Below are positions 1 through 8,011 of a DNA stretch of 64,000 nt, piece after piece; within the stretch, counting starts at the first letter, position 1; every line of letters begins with the position of its first letter. The position numbers and the translations under genes are program-made. The notes beneath the pieces were generated by a model. The model was given only the letters and a program-made list of their open reading frames with translations, was not told the DNA's origin and made no database searches. The stretch comes from UBA695 sp042691655 (GTDB taxonomy: Bacteria > Verrucomicrobiota > Verrucomicrobiia > Chthoniobacterales > Chthoniobacteraceae), in NCBI GenBank assembly GCA_042691655.1, contig CP170506.1, positions 2,418,001 to 2,482,000 of the forward strand. Reading direction: 5' to 3'.

Positions 1-2154
1 TTTCGCAACTCTTCCACTTACCTGATCACGGAATATACAGATACAACGGGAAATGCCATCCAAATGTCCGTGGCTTGGATATATGTACGGCAAGATGGCA
101 CATTGGATACGAATTCGGTGCCCGACCTGACAAACAAAACCAATCCCATCGTCGGCAGGTATGCTTATTGGACAGACGACGAAAGTAGTAAAATTAATTT
201 CAATCTGGCGTGGGGACGGATTTCTAAAAATACCAATTCACCAGGCGACCCTTCGAGGATCAGTCTCACGGCACTACAACCTCTCAGCGATAATACCGAT
301 GCCAATAGAGTGGCGTTTACGCAGGAGTGGGCCGATTCTTTGCACAATTATATTGTTGCGCCAAGATTCTACAATTCTCCGGAAGATGTGAGAGTGATGT
401 CTGGCACCAATCAGGCACTTGCCAAGGCTCTGGAATATTATAAATCTGAGATGACGCATTATAATTCCGACCCTGATACAACTTTTTTCAACGAACCGCG
501 CATCGTTTTGACAACGCAGGTCAACAAGGTACCAATAACGACAAGTGGCACTGCACCATTCCTTGATATTCTAAAAACTCCGAACGCAGATCCCGGTGAC
601 ATTTCTGGAATTAGTGACGCAAAATTGACAACCGTAATAAATATGCTGATACAGTATTTGAAGCGAACGGATTGGCCGATGGCTTACGGTTCGAATTTTC
701 AGCAGAAGTATTATAATGGAGTTGAGAATCGTTTGGCACAACTTGCCATTAACATCATTGATTACGTTCGTTGCAAGGAATCGAACCTGTCCGTTGTACA
801 ACCTCTGCGGGGTGATTTGAATAATCCTGGCCAGTCTAATCAGAAATGGGTGTCAGGTAGCCCAACGGATAGCAATGCTTATATTGGCGTCACTCGTGCG
901 CCGTGCATTACCGAGTTGGCTGCTGTTTCCAGCGGTAGCGTCGTGAAGATAGAGCTATATTCACCTCCAAATTATCACATGCCGGATATTGATCTTACAA
1001 CGTACACGCTTTATGTGGCAGTCAATGGTTTGCCGGAATCCCCGGAAAATTATATTCCGGCAAGTGAGCTTAGCCAAACAATATTGAAGCCCGGAACCTA
1101 CACAACCATTACACATACCTATGTTGGAGCAGGGACAATCACCCCGGGCTATAAGGTTGGCCTTCGCATTGCCTTAGGGCCTCCATCGATGCGGGTAGAT
1201 ATCGTTCCACTCCTAACTGCGAATAATATTAACGTACTTGTAGATGGACCGTCAGTGGAGGTAAACGATCCACGTATTAATAAGCACTACAAGGATTGGA
1301 AAGATTGTCCGAATGGTTCCAATACTTTTGGAGCAAAAAATGCCAGATACCTGAATGCTGAAACCGGATCAGTAAGCCCGCAACAAGACACAGACGCAAG
1401 TGGTAATCTTAGTGACTCGAGTCTCTATATGCCTCCCCCAAAAGGGTCCTCTGATAATGAGAAAGGGGTCGTTACCTCCATCGGCGAACTTGGTTATATT
1501 CATACGGGGGCGCAAAGCGCTTTAGTAGCAGGAACGCCGTGGCGAACAATTCGTTTGCAACCCAACAATGACCCGTCGGGAACTGTTCCAGATTGGGCTC
1601 TCATGGATTTGTTTACCGTGCCGGTTACCGGTAGCAGCGATTTGAAGGCTATTTCGCAACCCAACGGAACATCTTATGGAGGAAGGGTCAATGTGAATTC
1701 ACACGTGTTGCCATTTGACATCCAACGCGTTTTGCCTTTGGCCGCAGTTTTCCAAGACTGCGCCTACGATTCGCAAACTACCGCCACCCTTTCCAGCGGT
1801 TCCGCCCAATCCATTGCACAGAACATCTATAACCGTGTCACCGCAACAGGGGGGAAGTTATACAATTTTTCGAATGGTTATTACTCCCCAGGCGAAATTG
1901 TCGAAATTAGCGGCATTGCCGATAAGGGGGAACAAAGCGAGGAATTAGTGAGGCAGGTTTCTAACCTTATGACTACCCGTGGCAATGTATTCACGGTGAA
2001 TGCCATAGGCGAAACCCTCAAACAGACCTTGCATGGAAGTCTGGTAGTAACTGGCCAACGGAGACTACAGTCTATGGTGGAACGATATGTTTCTGATCCT
2101 TCGACAGGGGAGGTTCGATTAAGGACAGTCTATTATCGGAATCTAACGCCATAA
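1..2154 (+). CDS. Verru_Chthon cassette protein A, 5' end outside window
   Basis: The reading frame is open from base 1 and ends at 2154, giving 717 residues without the N-terminus. It resembles the complete cassette A protein at 20904-23456 block by block: WIYV near the start, then RYAYWTDDESSKINFN, NEPRIVLTTQ, FLDILKTPNADPGD, LAINIIDYVR, PQQDTD, PPPKGSSDN, GELGYIHTG, PWRTIRLQP, PDWALMDLF and a final LVVTGQRRLQS. Family A proteins are large secreted pseudopilin-associated proteins encoded last in D-B-C-A cassettes; their function is unknown. The missing start should carry a hydrophobic prepilin-like segment. The D, B and C genes are expected just left of base 1. Family assignment is from recalled family features plus the internal paralogue, so it is fairly secure. 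Confidence 0.85.
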   Translation, partial: FRNSSTYLITEYTDTTGNAIQMSVAWIYVRQDGTLDTNSVPDLTNKTNPIVGRYAYWTDDESSKINFNLAWGRISKNTNSPGDPSRISLTALQPLSDNTDANRVAFTQEWADSLHNYIVAPRFYNSPEDVRVMSGTNQALAKALEYYKSEMTHYNSDPDTTFFNEPRIVLTTQVNKVPITTSGTAPFLDILKTPNADPGDISGISDAKLTTVINMLIQYLKRTDWPMAYGSNFQQKYYNGVENRLAQLAINIIDYVRCKESNLSVVQPLRGDLNNPGQSNQKWVSGSPTDSNAYIGVTRAPCITELAAVSSGSVVKIELYSPPNYHMPDIDLTTYTLYVAVNGLPESPENYIPASELSQTILKPGTYTTITHTYVGAGTITPGYKVGLRIALGPPSMRVDIVPLLTANNINVLVDGPSVEVNDPRINKHYKDWKDCPNGSNTFGAKNARYLNAETGSVSPQQDTDASGNLSDSSLYMPPPKGSSDNEKGVVTSIGELGYIHTGAQSALVAGTPWRTIRLQPNNDPSGTVPDWALMDLFTVPVTGSSDLKAISQPNGTSYGGRVNVNSHVLPFDIQRVLPLAAVFQDCAYDSQTTATLSSGSAQSIAQNIYNRVTATGGKLYNFSNGYYSPGEIVEISGIADKGEQSEELVRQVSNLMTTRGNVFTVNAIGETLKQTLHGSLVVTGQRRLQSMVERYVSDPSTGEVRLRTVYYRNLTP

Positions 2155-2909
2155 AGGACCAACTTGCAAGGCGGTGGTAATGATCGAGCCGCGTTTGACT
2201 CCAGGTGTGCAGCACGGCGATGAAACGGTCGCGGTAGGGACGAGGGTTACCCTCGCGCAGATCCCGGCGGGCGGAATTACCGCACCGGGCTCCTACCTTG
2301 AGTGCTTGGCGTCGAAGCGCTCGTTGGGCCAAGGGTGGCAGGTTCGGGAGGCAGGCATCCGATGTTGCACCAAACGGTTCATCTTCTGCCACGTAATGCG
2401 CCGCTTTTCGCTGCGCCGTCGGAGGCTACGGTACCAGCATCTCGCCAGTTCTCCACGGAAGTTGTTGACCGCTCGGTAGTTGGTTGAGACTGCGTAGTAT
2501 TGGGCAAAGCTGCGAAAGACCCGCGCCAGCCATTGCCATTGTTCGGCGATGGCCTATTCGCTGGGCTCTACCAGTTCCGAATAAAGAATGTAAGCATGGT
2601 TAAAATGGTTGATTATCCTCAGGTGCGCAGCCTTGGCGGCTTTGTACGGGCATTGGCGCGGTTTTTGACGGTGTAGACCAGGTTCCAGAGCTCCTTGGCG
2701 CCGGCGTCATCCAGGGTGCAGTGAAATTGATTTTTGCAAATGGCCTAGGCATAGGCCGGGGCGAGCTTCGCGGCGGCCAAGGCCTTATTGAGGTGCCAGT
2801 GGGTCACTCGTTTGGGGTTTATACAGCGATTGCTTGAGGTTAAAAAAGAAGCGGCCCGCCATTTACCGCATTTAAATGGCAAGCCACTTTTGAATAGGCC
2901 CGAGTTTTC
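2155..2909 (-). pseudogene. decayed coding remnant, possibly transposase-derived
   Basis: No intact gene is visible. On the minus strand, coding-like pieces appear in different frames with stops between them. Around 2660-2800 a stretch reads like HWHLNKALAAAKLAPAYA followed by ELWNLVYTVKNRANA. Around 2170-2390 another contains PYRDRFIAVLHTWSQT, which weakly recalls the catalytic segment of IS91-type transposases. Frame changes and an internal stop near 2745 show decay. I cannot name the ancestor with confidence. The stretch lies between the end of cassette 1 and the stop of the convergent PEP-CTERM gene. Confidence 0.35.
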
Positions 2910-5087
2910 TTACCGCCGGCGGCGAATCCGTTGACCGAACCCCAAACAACCGAGGCCGCCCAGGAGTAAAGCCCAAGCGCGTGGTTCGGGGACAGCCGTA
3001 ACCGTCAAGGTCACGTCGTTGCTATAGCCATCTCCATCGGCATCGGACGTGTAGCTCAAGAGGTACTCCGTACCGGCTACCGTGAAAGTATAGCTGGAGT
3101 TGGAGGTAAGCACGTAGTAAGAGCCGCTCGTAAAGATCGTCGCAAAGTACCCCGTCGTCGTGCCGCTGCCGGTGTTGTCGATCAGCGTGATCGTGTCACC
3201 CAACGTTAGGCCGCTCAGCGTAGTCAGGTCAAGCGTTCCGGCCAGGCTCACGTTTCCACTGACCTTCACTTGATCGTAGGACGATCCGGCCACCGTTCCG
3301 CTCACTTCCGCCACCAGCTTGGACGCGACATCCACGGTGAAGCTGCCCCCAACCGTCGTGATTCCAGCGCTATTACCGGGAGAAAGCGTGCCGCTGGTCA
3401 GCGTGAGGTTGCCAGTCACCGTGCTATTGCCTTTGAGCAAGCCGCTGATACTCGCGCTTCCCTCAATGGTGCCGTCAGCGTTCAACGTAGCTCCGGCGGA
3501 AACCGAAAGCGCGCTGGTGGATTTGGTGGTGCCGCTCAATGAGGTGGTGCCGCTCACCACCGTCACGCTGCTGGCGATATTGTGCCCGGAGAGCGTGCTA
3601 GTGCCATAGAGCGCGGTGGTGCCCAAGTTCAACCCGCTGCCGTTTACAGTGCCGCTGGTGACGGCAACCGCGCCGCTGGCTGTGCCGCTCCCCGCCAGGG
3701 TTGCGGTGTTTACGGAGATCGCGCTGCCAGCCGCCAGTGATCCATTGAGCGTCAGCGTGCCGCCGGTAACGGTGGTTGCGCCAGTGTAGGTATTGATGCC
3801 GCCCAGCACGAGGTCACCCCCCGTGAGCGTGAGCGCCGTTGTACCCGAGCCGTTGGCAATGACGCCGGAGTAATTACCTCCACCGGTAATCGCCAGCGTG
3901 GAGGAGCTTGCTCCGTTGTTGGTCACCGTCTTGGCACCGCTGCCCGTACCACTCAGCTCGGCAATGGTCTGGTTGTTTCCGTAAAGATCAAACGTACCAG
4001 CATCGATGTAAAGCACCGAACTCGACGCGATTTGACCAGACCCCAGGAGCTGAACGGTGCCCGACAAGATCGAAAGTGCCCCGTTGATCGCCACAGCACC
4101 GTTGGTTTTGCCCAATTGCAGCGTTAAGCCCGAAACGGTGGTTGTCCCGGTGTAGGTGTTGGACTGGCTGCCCGACATCAATAATACAATTCCCGTTCCC
4201 GTTCCGGTGAGCGCCAGACCGGTGCCTGCGCTGTTCTCTCCAATCGGCCCGGAAAGCGTGGCAACCGTTCCCGAGGTTAAAGAGGCAAGCGTCAGTGACG
4301 TGGTCCCCGTACCGGCGAGTGTCGTGGTTCCGGTAAATATCATGTTATGGGCGCTAACGGTGGTAGAGCCCAGTCTCGCCGTGGTGCCCAATTGCAAGGC
4401 GTTGGTGATGACACCATTGGAGCCCGAAGTAGATAACGTACGAAAAATGCCGCCATTAAGGGTAATAGTACCGCTCCCGAGAGAGGTAAACGTGCCGCTC
4501 GCCGTTGTGCTAATGGCAACTTCACCTTTGTTAATAGTGAGGCCGCCGGAGAAGGTGTTGCTGCCAGTGAGCGCGATGATGCCACCGCTGGATTTATTAA
4601 TCACAAACGCGCCGGCCCCGGTTATGGAACCGGCGAGCGTGATCACTCCAGTGCCGCTGCCGCTAAGCGTAAGGGTAGTGCTGGTTCCGATCGATATCCC
4701 GCTGGAAAGGGTCACACTGGCAGCATCGTTGAAAACGATGGTCGGCTGGGTGCTGCTATTGGCAAGGAAGGCAAGGGTGCCCCCTTTTACCGTAGCCCCC
4801 CACGAGCCTGAAACGACCAGCGAATTAAGGGAAAAGATCCCCAGGTCGTTGTTGGAGGTATAAGTCGTGCCGGAGGTCGCCCCGCCAATTACAACGGTGG
4901 TAGTGGAGCCAGAAACCGGCGCGGTGCCGTTGGTCCAGTTCGAGGCAGTGCTCCAATTGCCGGAGCCGCTGGTAAGGCCCCAGGTCGTTTGCGCGTTTGT
5001 TGAGGTAGAGAAGGCCAAGGTGCCAAAGCTCACGATTGTTAGAGCAATAAGGGAACGGCGTATTGCAGGGGATTTCTTAGCTTTCAT
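2910..5087 (-). CDS. PEP-CTERM protein with autotransporter-associated beta-strand repeats (copy 1)
   Basis: This 725-residue secreted protein has an N-terminal signal sequence (about residues 1-33, ending ...STSTNAQT). A run of Gly/Thr/Ser-rich beta-strand repeats of the autotransporter-associated type follows, with units such as GSNTFSGGLTINKG and GINTYTGATTVTGGTL. A conserved C-terminal half begins near LNGSLAAGSAISV. The tail is a PEP-CTERM sorting signal: VPEPRAWALL, a hydrophobic helix and RIRRRR at the very end. Known PEP-CTERM proteins are processed by exosortase/archaeosortase and end up at the cell surface or in extracellular matrix. The last third is highly similar to the same region of the proteins at 8012-10021 and 30205-32679. 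The gene stands alone, and ATG at 5087 begins the signal peptide directly. Confidence 0.88.
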   Translation of the reverse strand: MKAKKSPAIRRSLIALTIVSFGTLAFSTSTNAQTTWGLTSGSGNWSTASNWTNGTAPVSGSTTTVVIGGATSGTTYTSNNDLGIFSLNSLVVSGSWGATVKGGTLAFLANSSTQPTIVFNDAASVTLSSGISIGTSTTLTLSGSGTGVITLAGSITGAGAFVINKSSGGIIALTGSNTFSGGLTINKGEVAISTTASGTFTSLGSGTITLNGGIFRTLSTSGSNGVITNALQLGTTARLGSTTVSAHNMIFTGTTTLAGTGTTSLTLASLTSGTVATLSGPIGENSAGTGLALTGTGTGIVLLMSGSQSNTYTGTTTVSGLTLQLGKTNGAVAINGALSILSGTVQLLGSGQIASSSVLYIDAGTFDLYGNNQTIAELSGTGSGAKTVTNNGASSSTLAITGGGNYSGVIANGSGTTALTLTGGDLVLGGINTYTGATTVTGGTLTLNGSLAAGSAISVNTATLAGSGTASGAVAVTSGTVNGSGLNLGTTALYGTSTLSGHNIASSVTVVSGTTSLSGTTKSTSALSVSAGATLNADGTIEGSASISGLLKGNSTVTGNLTLTSGTLSPGNSAGITTVGGSFTVDVASKLVAEVSGTVAGSSYDQVKVSGNVSLAGTLDLTTLSGLTLGDTITLIDNTGSGTTTGYFATIFTSGSYYVLTSNSSYTFTVAGTEYLLSYTSDADGDGYSNDVTLTVTAVPEPRAWALLLGGLGCLGFGQRIRRRR

Positions 5088-5429
5088 GTGAAGCGTAGGG
5101 GTTTGATGTTACCGAATATTCTTCGTATTGCGGATAGGGTTTTTTGATTCCGGGCCGAGTTTAGGCCTGGGAGGGCTTAAATGTTGTCGACATCATACCT
5201 GTATGTACGAGCTCTGAACGTTGCGATGTCTTCATAAAGCTTGAAAGTAACAGCACGATTCGATTGACAGCAAGAATTGCGACATGTAACAGTTACAGTT
5301 CGTGTCAATCAAGCGTCGGGCACATCTGGCGGGCCCATGGACTTAAACCACATCTGTGCCGCCTCAGCCATTTACCATACGCGCCCAAGGCATCGGATAA
5401 ATTGGGAGTAGGCTGATTCCCACTGGGAC
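5088..5429. promoter_or_regulatory. upstream region of PEP-CTERM gene 1 with a TGTAAC/GTTACA palindrome
   Basis: No gene is seen between the PEP-CTERM start and the IS3 element. TGTAACAGTTACA at 5285-5297 is a perfect inverted repeat around one central base, about 200 bases upstream of the start. It resembles CTGTAATCCATTACAG upstream of PEP-CTERM gene 2, although the half-site spacing differs by one base. A regulator-binding role is inference only. Confidence 0.3.
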
Positions 5430-5517
5430 TGAGGTGGACCCCGAAAACCGGGCCAGAGGCTAAGTTATAGAAAAGCGGTGGAGGAGCGGGTAAAACCAAG
5501 CCAAACAACCACCGAAA

Positions 5518-5814
5518 ATGAAAGCCGAACGCCGCAGACACGATCCTCAATTCAAAGCCCGGGTAGCCCTTGAGGCACTCAAGGGAATCAAAACCGTCCA
5601 AGATATTGCCAAGGAATACGAAGTGCATCCCGCACAGGTCGCCGACTGGAAAAAGACCATGCAGGAGGGCGTCGCAGGGGTATTCGAGCGCGGCAGCGCG
5701 GGCGCGAACGAGGAGGACTTTGAGCGGGAACGCGAGCAACTCAAAGCGATAATCGGCAACCTGACCGTCAAGCTGGAGTTCATGACAAAAAAGTCAAAAC
5801 AGCTCGGCCTGTGA
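5518..5814 (+). CDS. IS3-family transposase OrfA (helix-turn-helix)
   Basis: This 98-residue protein begins MKAERRRHDPQFKARVALEA. It has the HTH_Tnp_1 layout: a recognition helix near KTVQDIAKEYEVHPAQVADWKK, then a leucine/glutamate-rich coiled-coil stretch (FEREREQLKAIIGNLTVKLE) used for dimerisation. Its stop overlaps the start of orfB at 5811, as is normal for IS3 elements that make an OrfAB fusion by programmed frameshifting. The length matches the family and the frame is intact. Confidence 0.9.
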   Translation: MKAERRRHDPQFKARVALEALKGIKTVQDIAKEYEVHPAQVADWKKTMQEGVAGVFERGSAGANEEDFEREREQLKAIIGNLTVKLEFMTKKSKQLGL

Positions 5815-6769
5815 AAAAGGAGCGCGCCGAGCTGGTTGAAAAAGAACATCCAAAACTGAGTATGCGAACCCAATGCAAACTGCTGGAGGTAGCCCGTTCC
5901 AGCCTCGACTACCGGCCCGCGCCGGAGAGCGAAGAAGACCTGCGCATCATGCGCTTGATGGACGAAATCTACCTGATCGATCCGTGCGTGGGCACGCGGC
6001 GATTGGTAAAGTTGTTCAAGCGCGACCATGACCTGAGCGTGAGCCGCAACGCCTCCGGAGGGTGCGGCACAAAATGAAATTGGAAACGATCTGGTGTCGC
6101 CCGCGCAACACCAGCGTACCGGACAAAGCGCACCGCAAATACCCCTACCTGCTGCGGGATTTGGAAGTGACGCGGCCCGACCAGGTCTGGTGCGCCGACA
6201 TCACCTACGTGCCAATGCCGCGAGGGCATGCCTACCTGTGCGCAGTGATGGACTGGCATTCGCGCAAAGTGCTAGGCTGGCGGCTCTCCAACACGATGGA
6301 CTCGGCGCTCTGCTTGGGGACGCTCTCCGACGCCGTAGCCGTCGGCGGCGGGCGGTTCCCGGAGATATTCAACACCGACCAGGGCAGCCAGTTTACGAGC
6401 GAGGAATGGATCAGGCGACTCACGGAACTGGGCATCGCCATCAGCATGGACGGCAAGGGCCGCTGGATGGACAACGTGTTCATCGAACGGCTCTGGCAGA
6501 GCGTCAAGTATGAGGAAATCTACCTGCGCGAACACGGCACGCTGCCGGAACTGGAGGCCGGGTTACGGCGGTGGTTTGAGCGCTACAACACTTGGCGACC
6601 GCACCAGAAGCTGGACAACCGCACCCCGATGCAAGCGCACACGGAGGGCTTGCTGCCCACGCCACACCACAGGTCAAACCTCGCCCCAGGAGGCCCCGCA
6701 AGCCGCATGAAGTCGTCCACCAAGCACGCAACACCATCCCCCGTCCGCCGTCGATTTTCGGTTCCGTAA
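5811..6769 (+). pseudogene. IS3-family transposase OrfB, single-base frameshift
   Basis: The integrase (rve) transposase is split over two frames. 5811-6077 encodes the N-terminal HTH_21-like part (LVEKEHPKLSMRTQCKLLEV...CVGTRRLVKLFKRD). The catalytic part continues one frame over up to 6769: WCADITYVPMP with the first Asp, NTDQGSQFTS with the second Asp, and GRWMDNVFIERLWQSVKYE with the Glu. Where frame 1 turns into SVSRNASGGCGTK, the other frame reads RLRRVRHKMKLETIW, so one base is missing at about 6048-6050, where SRK-R is expected. The DDE residues are all present, so a single repair would restore the gene. A sequencing error is the alternative explanation. Confidence 0.85.
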
Positions 6770-6918
6770 CGGAACCGAAAATCGAAGTCCCAGCCTTTCC
6801 CGTTGACGCATCTCCCCTCACCTAATCTCACCCTACACCCCCGCCACCATAGCTTATTTTTAACAGCTTCTGGCTGGAAGATGGGGGCCACCTCAGGAGA
6901 GGAACCAAAGGAGTCCGG

Positions 6919-6940
6919 CCCCTAGCATGTTATCTAGGGG
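6919..6940 (-). terminator. stem-loop after the 2-hydroxyacid dehydrogenase gene
   Basis: CCCCTAG and CTAGGGG form a perfect 7-bp stem with an 8-base loop. Flanking AGT/ACT bases can extend it across a bulge. It begins 8 bases past the stop of the minus-strand dehydrogenase gene. There is no U-run, so it may be an imperfect terminator or an mRNA 3'-end stabiliser. Confidence 0.45.
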
Positions 6941-6947
6941 ACTCACT

Positions 6948-7997
6948 CTATGCCATTGTTTCCAGCATGGGAATCGAAATAGCATATTGGAGTTTGTTTC
7001 CGGATCGCCATGCGAGAAATTCCTGGATGGCGTAATCTGCATTTCGCACATATTCGTCGCCTATCGATCCGGCAATATGAGAGGATAAATGGACGTTGGG
7101 TAATAAATAAAGCCGGGAGTCGTCAGCGGGGGGCTCTGGATAGGTGACATCCAGAAGAGCATTGATATCGGGGCGTTGGGTCAATACGCGAATCATCTGT
7201 TGCTCGTTAATAGTCGCTCCACGCCCGGTGTTAATGAAGGTGGCATCGGGACGCATTTTTTCAAAGAGACCACCGTGCAACATTCCAACGGTTTCCGGGC
7301 GGTTCGCCAAATGATTGCTGACGACGTAGGCGCTTTTAAAGGCCTCTTCAAGCGATGCCTTTTTGACGCCCAATTTCGCAGCGTTTTCCTCGGTAAGGAA
7401 TGGATCAAATACAACAATTTCCAAATCGAACGAATGGAGTAGCTGAATGACTTTTTGGCCGATGGCTCCGGCTCCCAAAATGGCGACAATCTCCCCAAAA
7501 TTTCCTTTGCCGCGGAATGCGGTTTTAAACTTTTCTGGGGCCGTAAATTCGCGGCTATTTCGAAAATAGCCTTTTGCCGCCAACAAAATTTGAGCAAGCG
7601 TGAATTCGGCTACGGGGGCTGCATTGGCCTGCCAGGCACTTATGACCAGAATGCCCTGCTCCAGGAAGGGCCGGGCGAAATGATGAACGGAGCCCCCTGC
7701 ATAAAAAACGGCTTTAAGAGATCGCATCTGTACAATCTGGTCAGCGGAGAGGGCTTTCATTCCCCACGTACTGAAGATGACTTCCACTTCCTGTAGGTCC
7801 GGCAAGTATTGATCGAACAGATCCATGTGAATGACTTCCGGGTAAAGGTCGGTCAGGGCTGCCACCTTTTCAAAACGCCCTTTTCCATAGATCCTCCGAA
7901 TCCAGTCGGGCTTGCCAACAAAGACGGCTTTCTTGCGTGGTGAATTACTACAAGGCGATGGGCTCCACGCCTTCTTTTCTGTCGCTAAGCTTTGCAT
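6948..7997 (-). CDS. D-isomer-specific 2-hydroxyacid dehydrogenase family protein
   Basis: Members reduce 2-oxoacids, or oxidise D-2-hydroxyacids, with NAD(P)(H) in the cytoplasm. The Rossmann motif GAGAIGQKVIQLL is in the middle. The catalytic triad is recognisable: Arg in NTGRGATINE, Glu in TYPEPP, and His in SSHIAGS. The ATG at 7997 lies 14 bases beyond the stop of PEP-CTERM gene 2. A TTG at 8015 would instead overlap that stop and add six residues. The two genes clearly form a transcription unit. The substrate is unknown; processing of a sugar acid released by the locus I lyase is possible but is inference. Confidence 0.85.
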   Translation of the reverse strand: MQSLATEKKAWSPSPCSNSPRKKAVFVGKPDWIRRIYGKGRFEKVAALTDLYPEVIHMDLFDQYLPDLQEVEVIFSTWGMKALSADQIVQMRSLKAVFYAGGSVHHFARPFLEQGILVISAWQANAAPVAEFTLAQILLAAKGYFRNSREFTAPEKFKTAFRGKGNFGEIVAILGAGAIGQKVIQLLHSFDLEIVVFDPFLTEENAAKLGVKKASLEEAFKSAYVVSNHLANRPETVGMLHGGLFEKMRPDATFINTGRGATINEQQMIRVLTQRPDINALLDVTYPEPPADDSRLYLLPNVHLSSHIAGSIGDEYVRNADYAIQEFLAWRSGNKLQYAISIPMLETMA

Positions 7998-8011
7998 AAA
8001 ATACTTTTGGC

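Larger units (their letters stand above)
5430..6895 (+). mobile_element. IS3-family insertion sequence, inactivated
   Basis: The element carries orfA and a frameshifted orfB in the usual IS3 arrangement. Its ends form an imperfect terminal inverted repeat. The left end starts TGAGGTGGACCCC at 5430. The right end, read in reverse complement from 6895, starts TGAGGTGGCCCCC, and both continue with GCCAGA and GCT at matching offsets. One more matching base pair (C/G) flanks the repeat, so the true end could be 5429/6896. I saw no convincing 3-4 base target duplication outside the ends, which suggests old age or a rearranged flank. Confidence 0.85.

Noticed and set aside
4156..4863. A 235-codon plus-strand frame rich in Val and Pro
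   Set aside because: It is the reverse of the Gly/Thr-rich PEP-CTERM repeats; similar frames occur opposite all three repeat genes.
3000..5000. Repeated short DNA units that could suggest a CRISPR array
   Set aside because: The units are irregular, have no constant spacer length and encode beta-strand repeats.
5420..6900. Target-site duplication around the IS3 element
   Set aside because: The bases next to the two inverted ends (GGGAC and GGAGA) do not give a consistent 3-4 base match.
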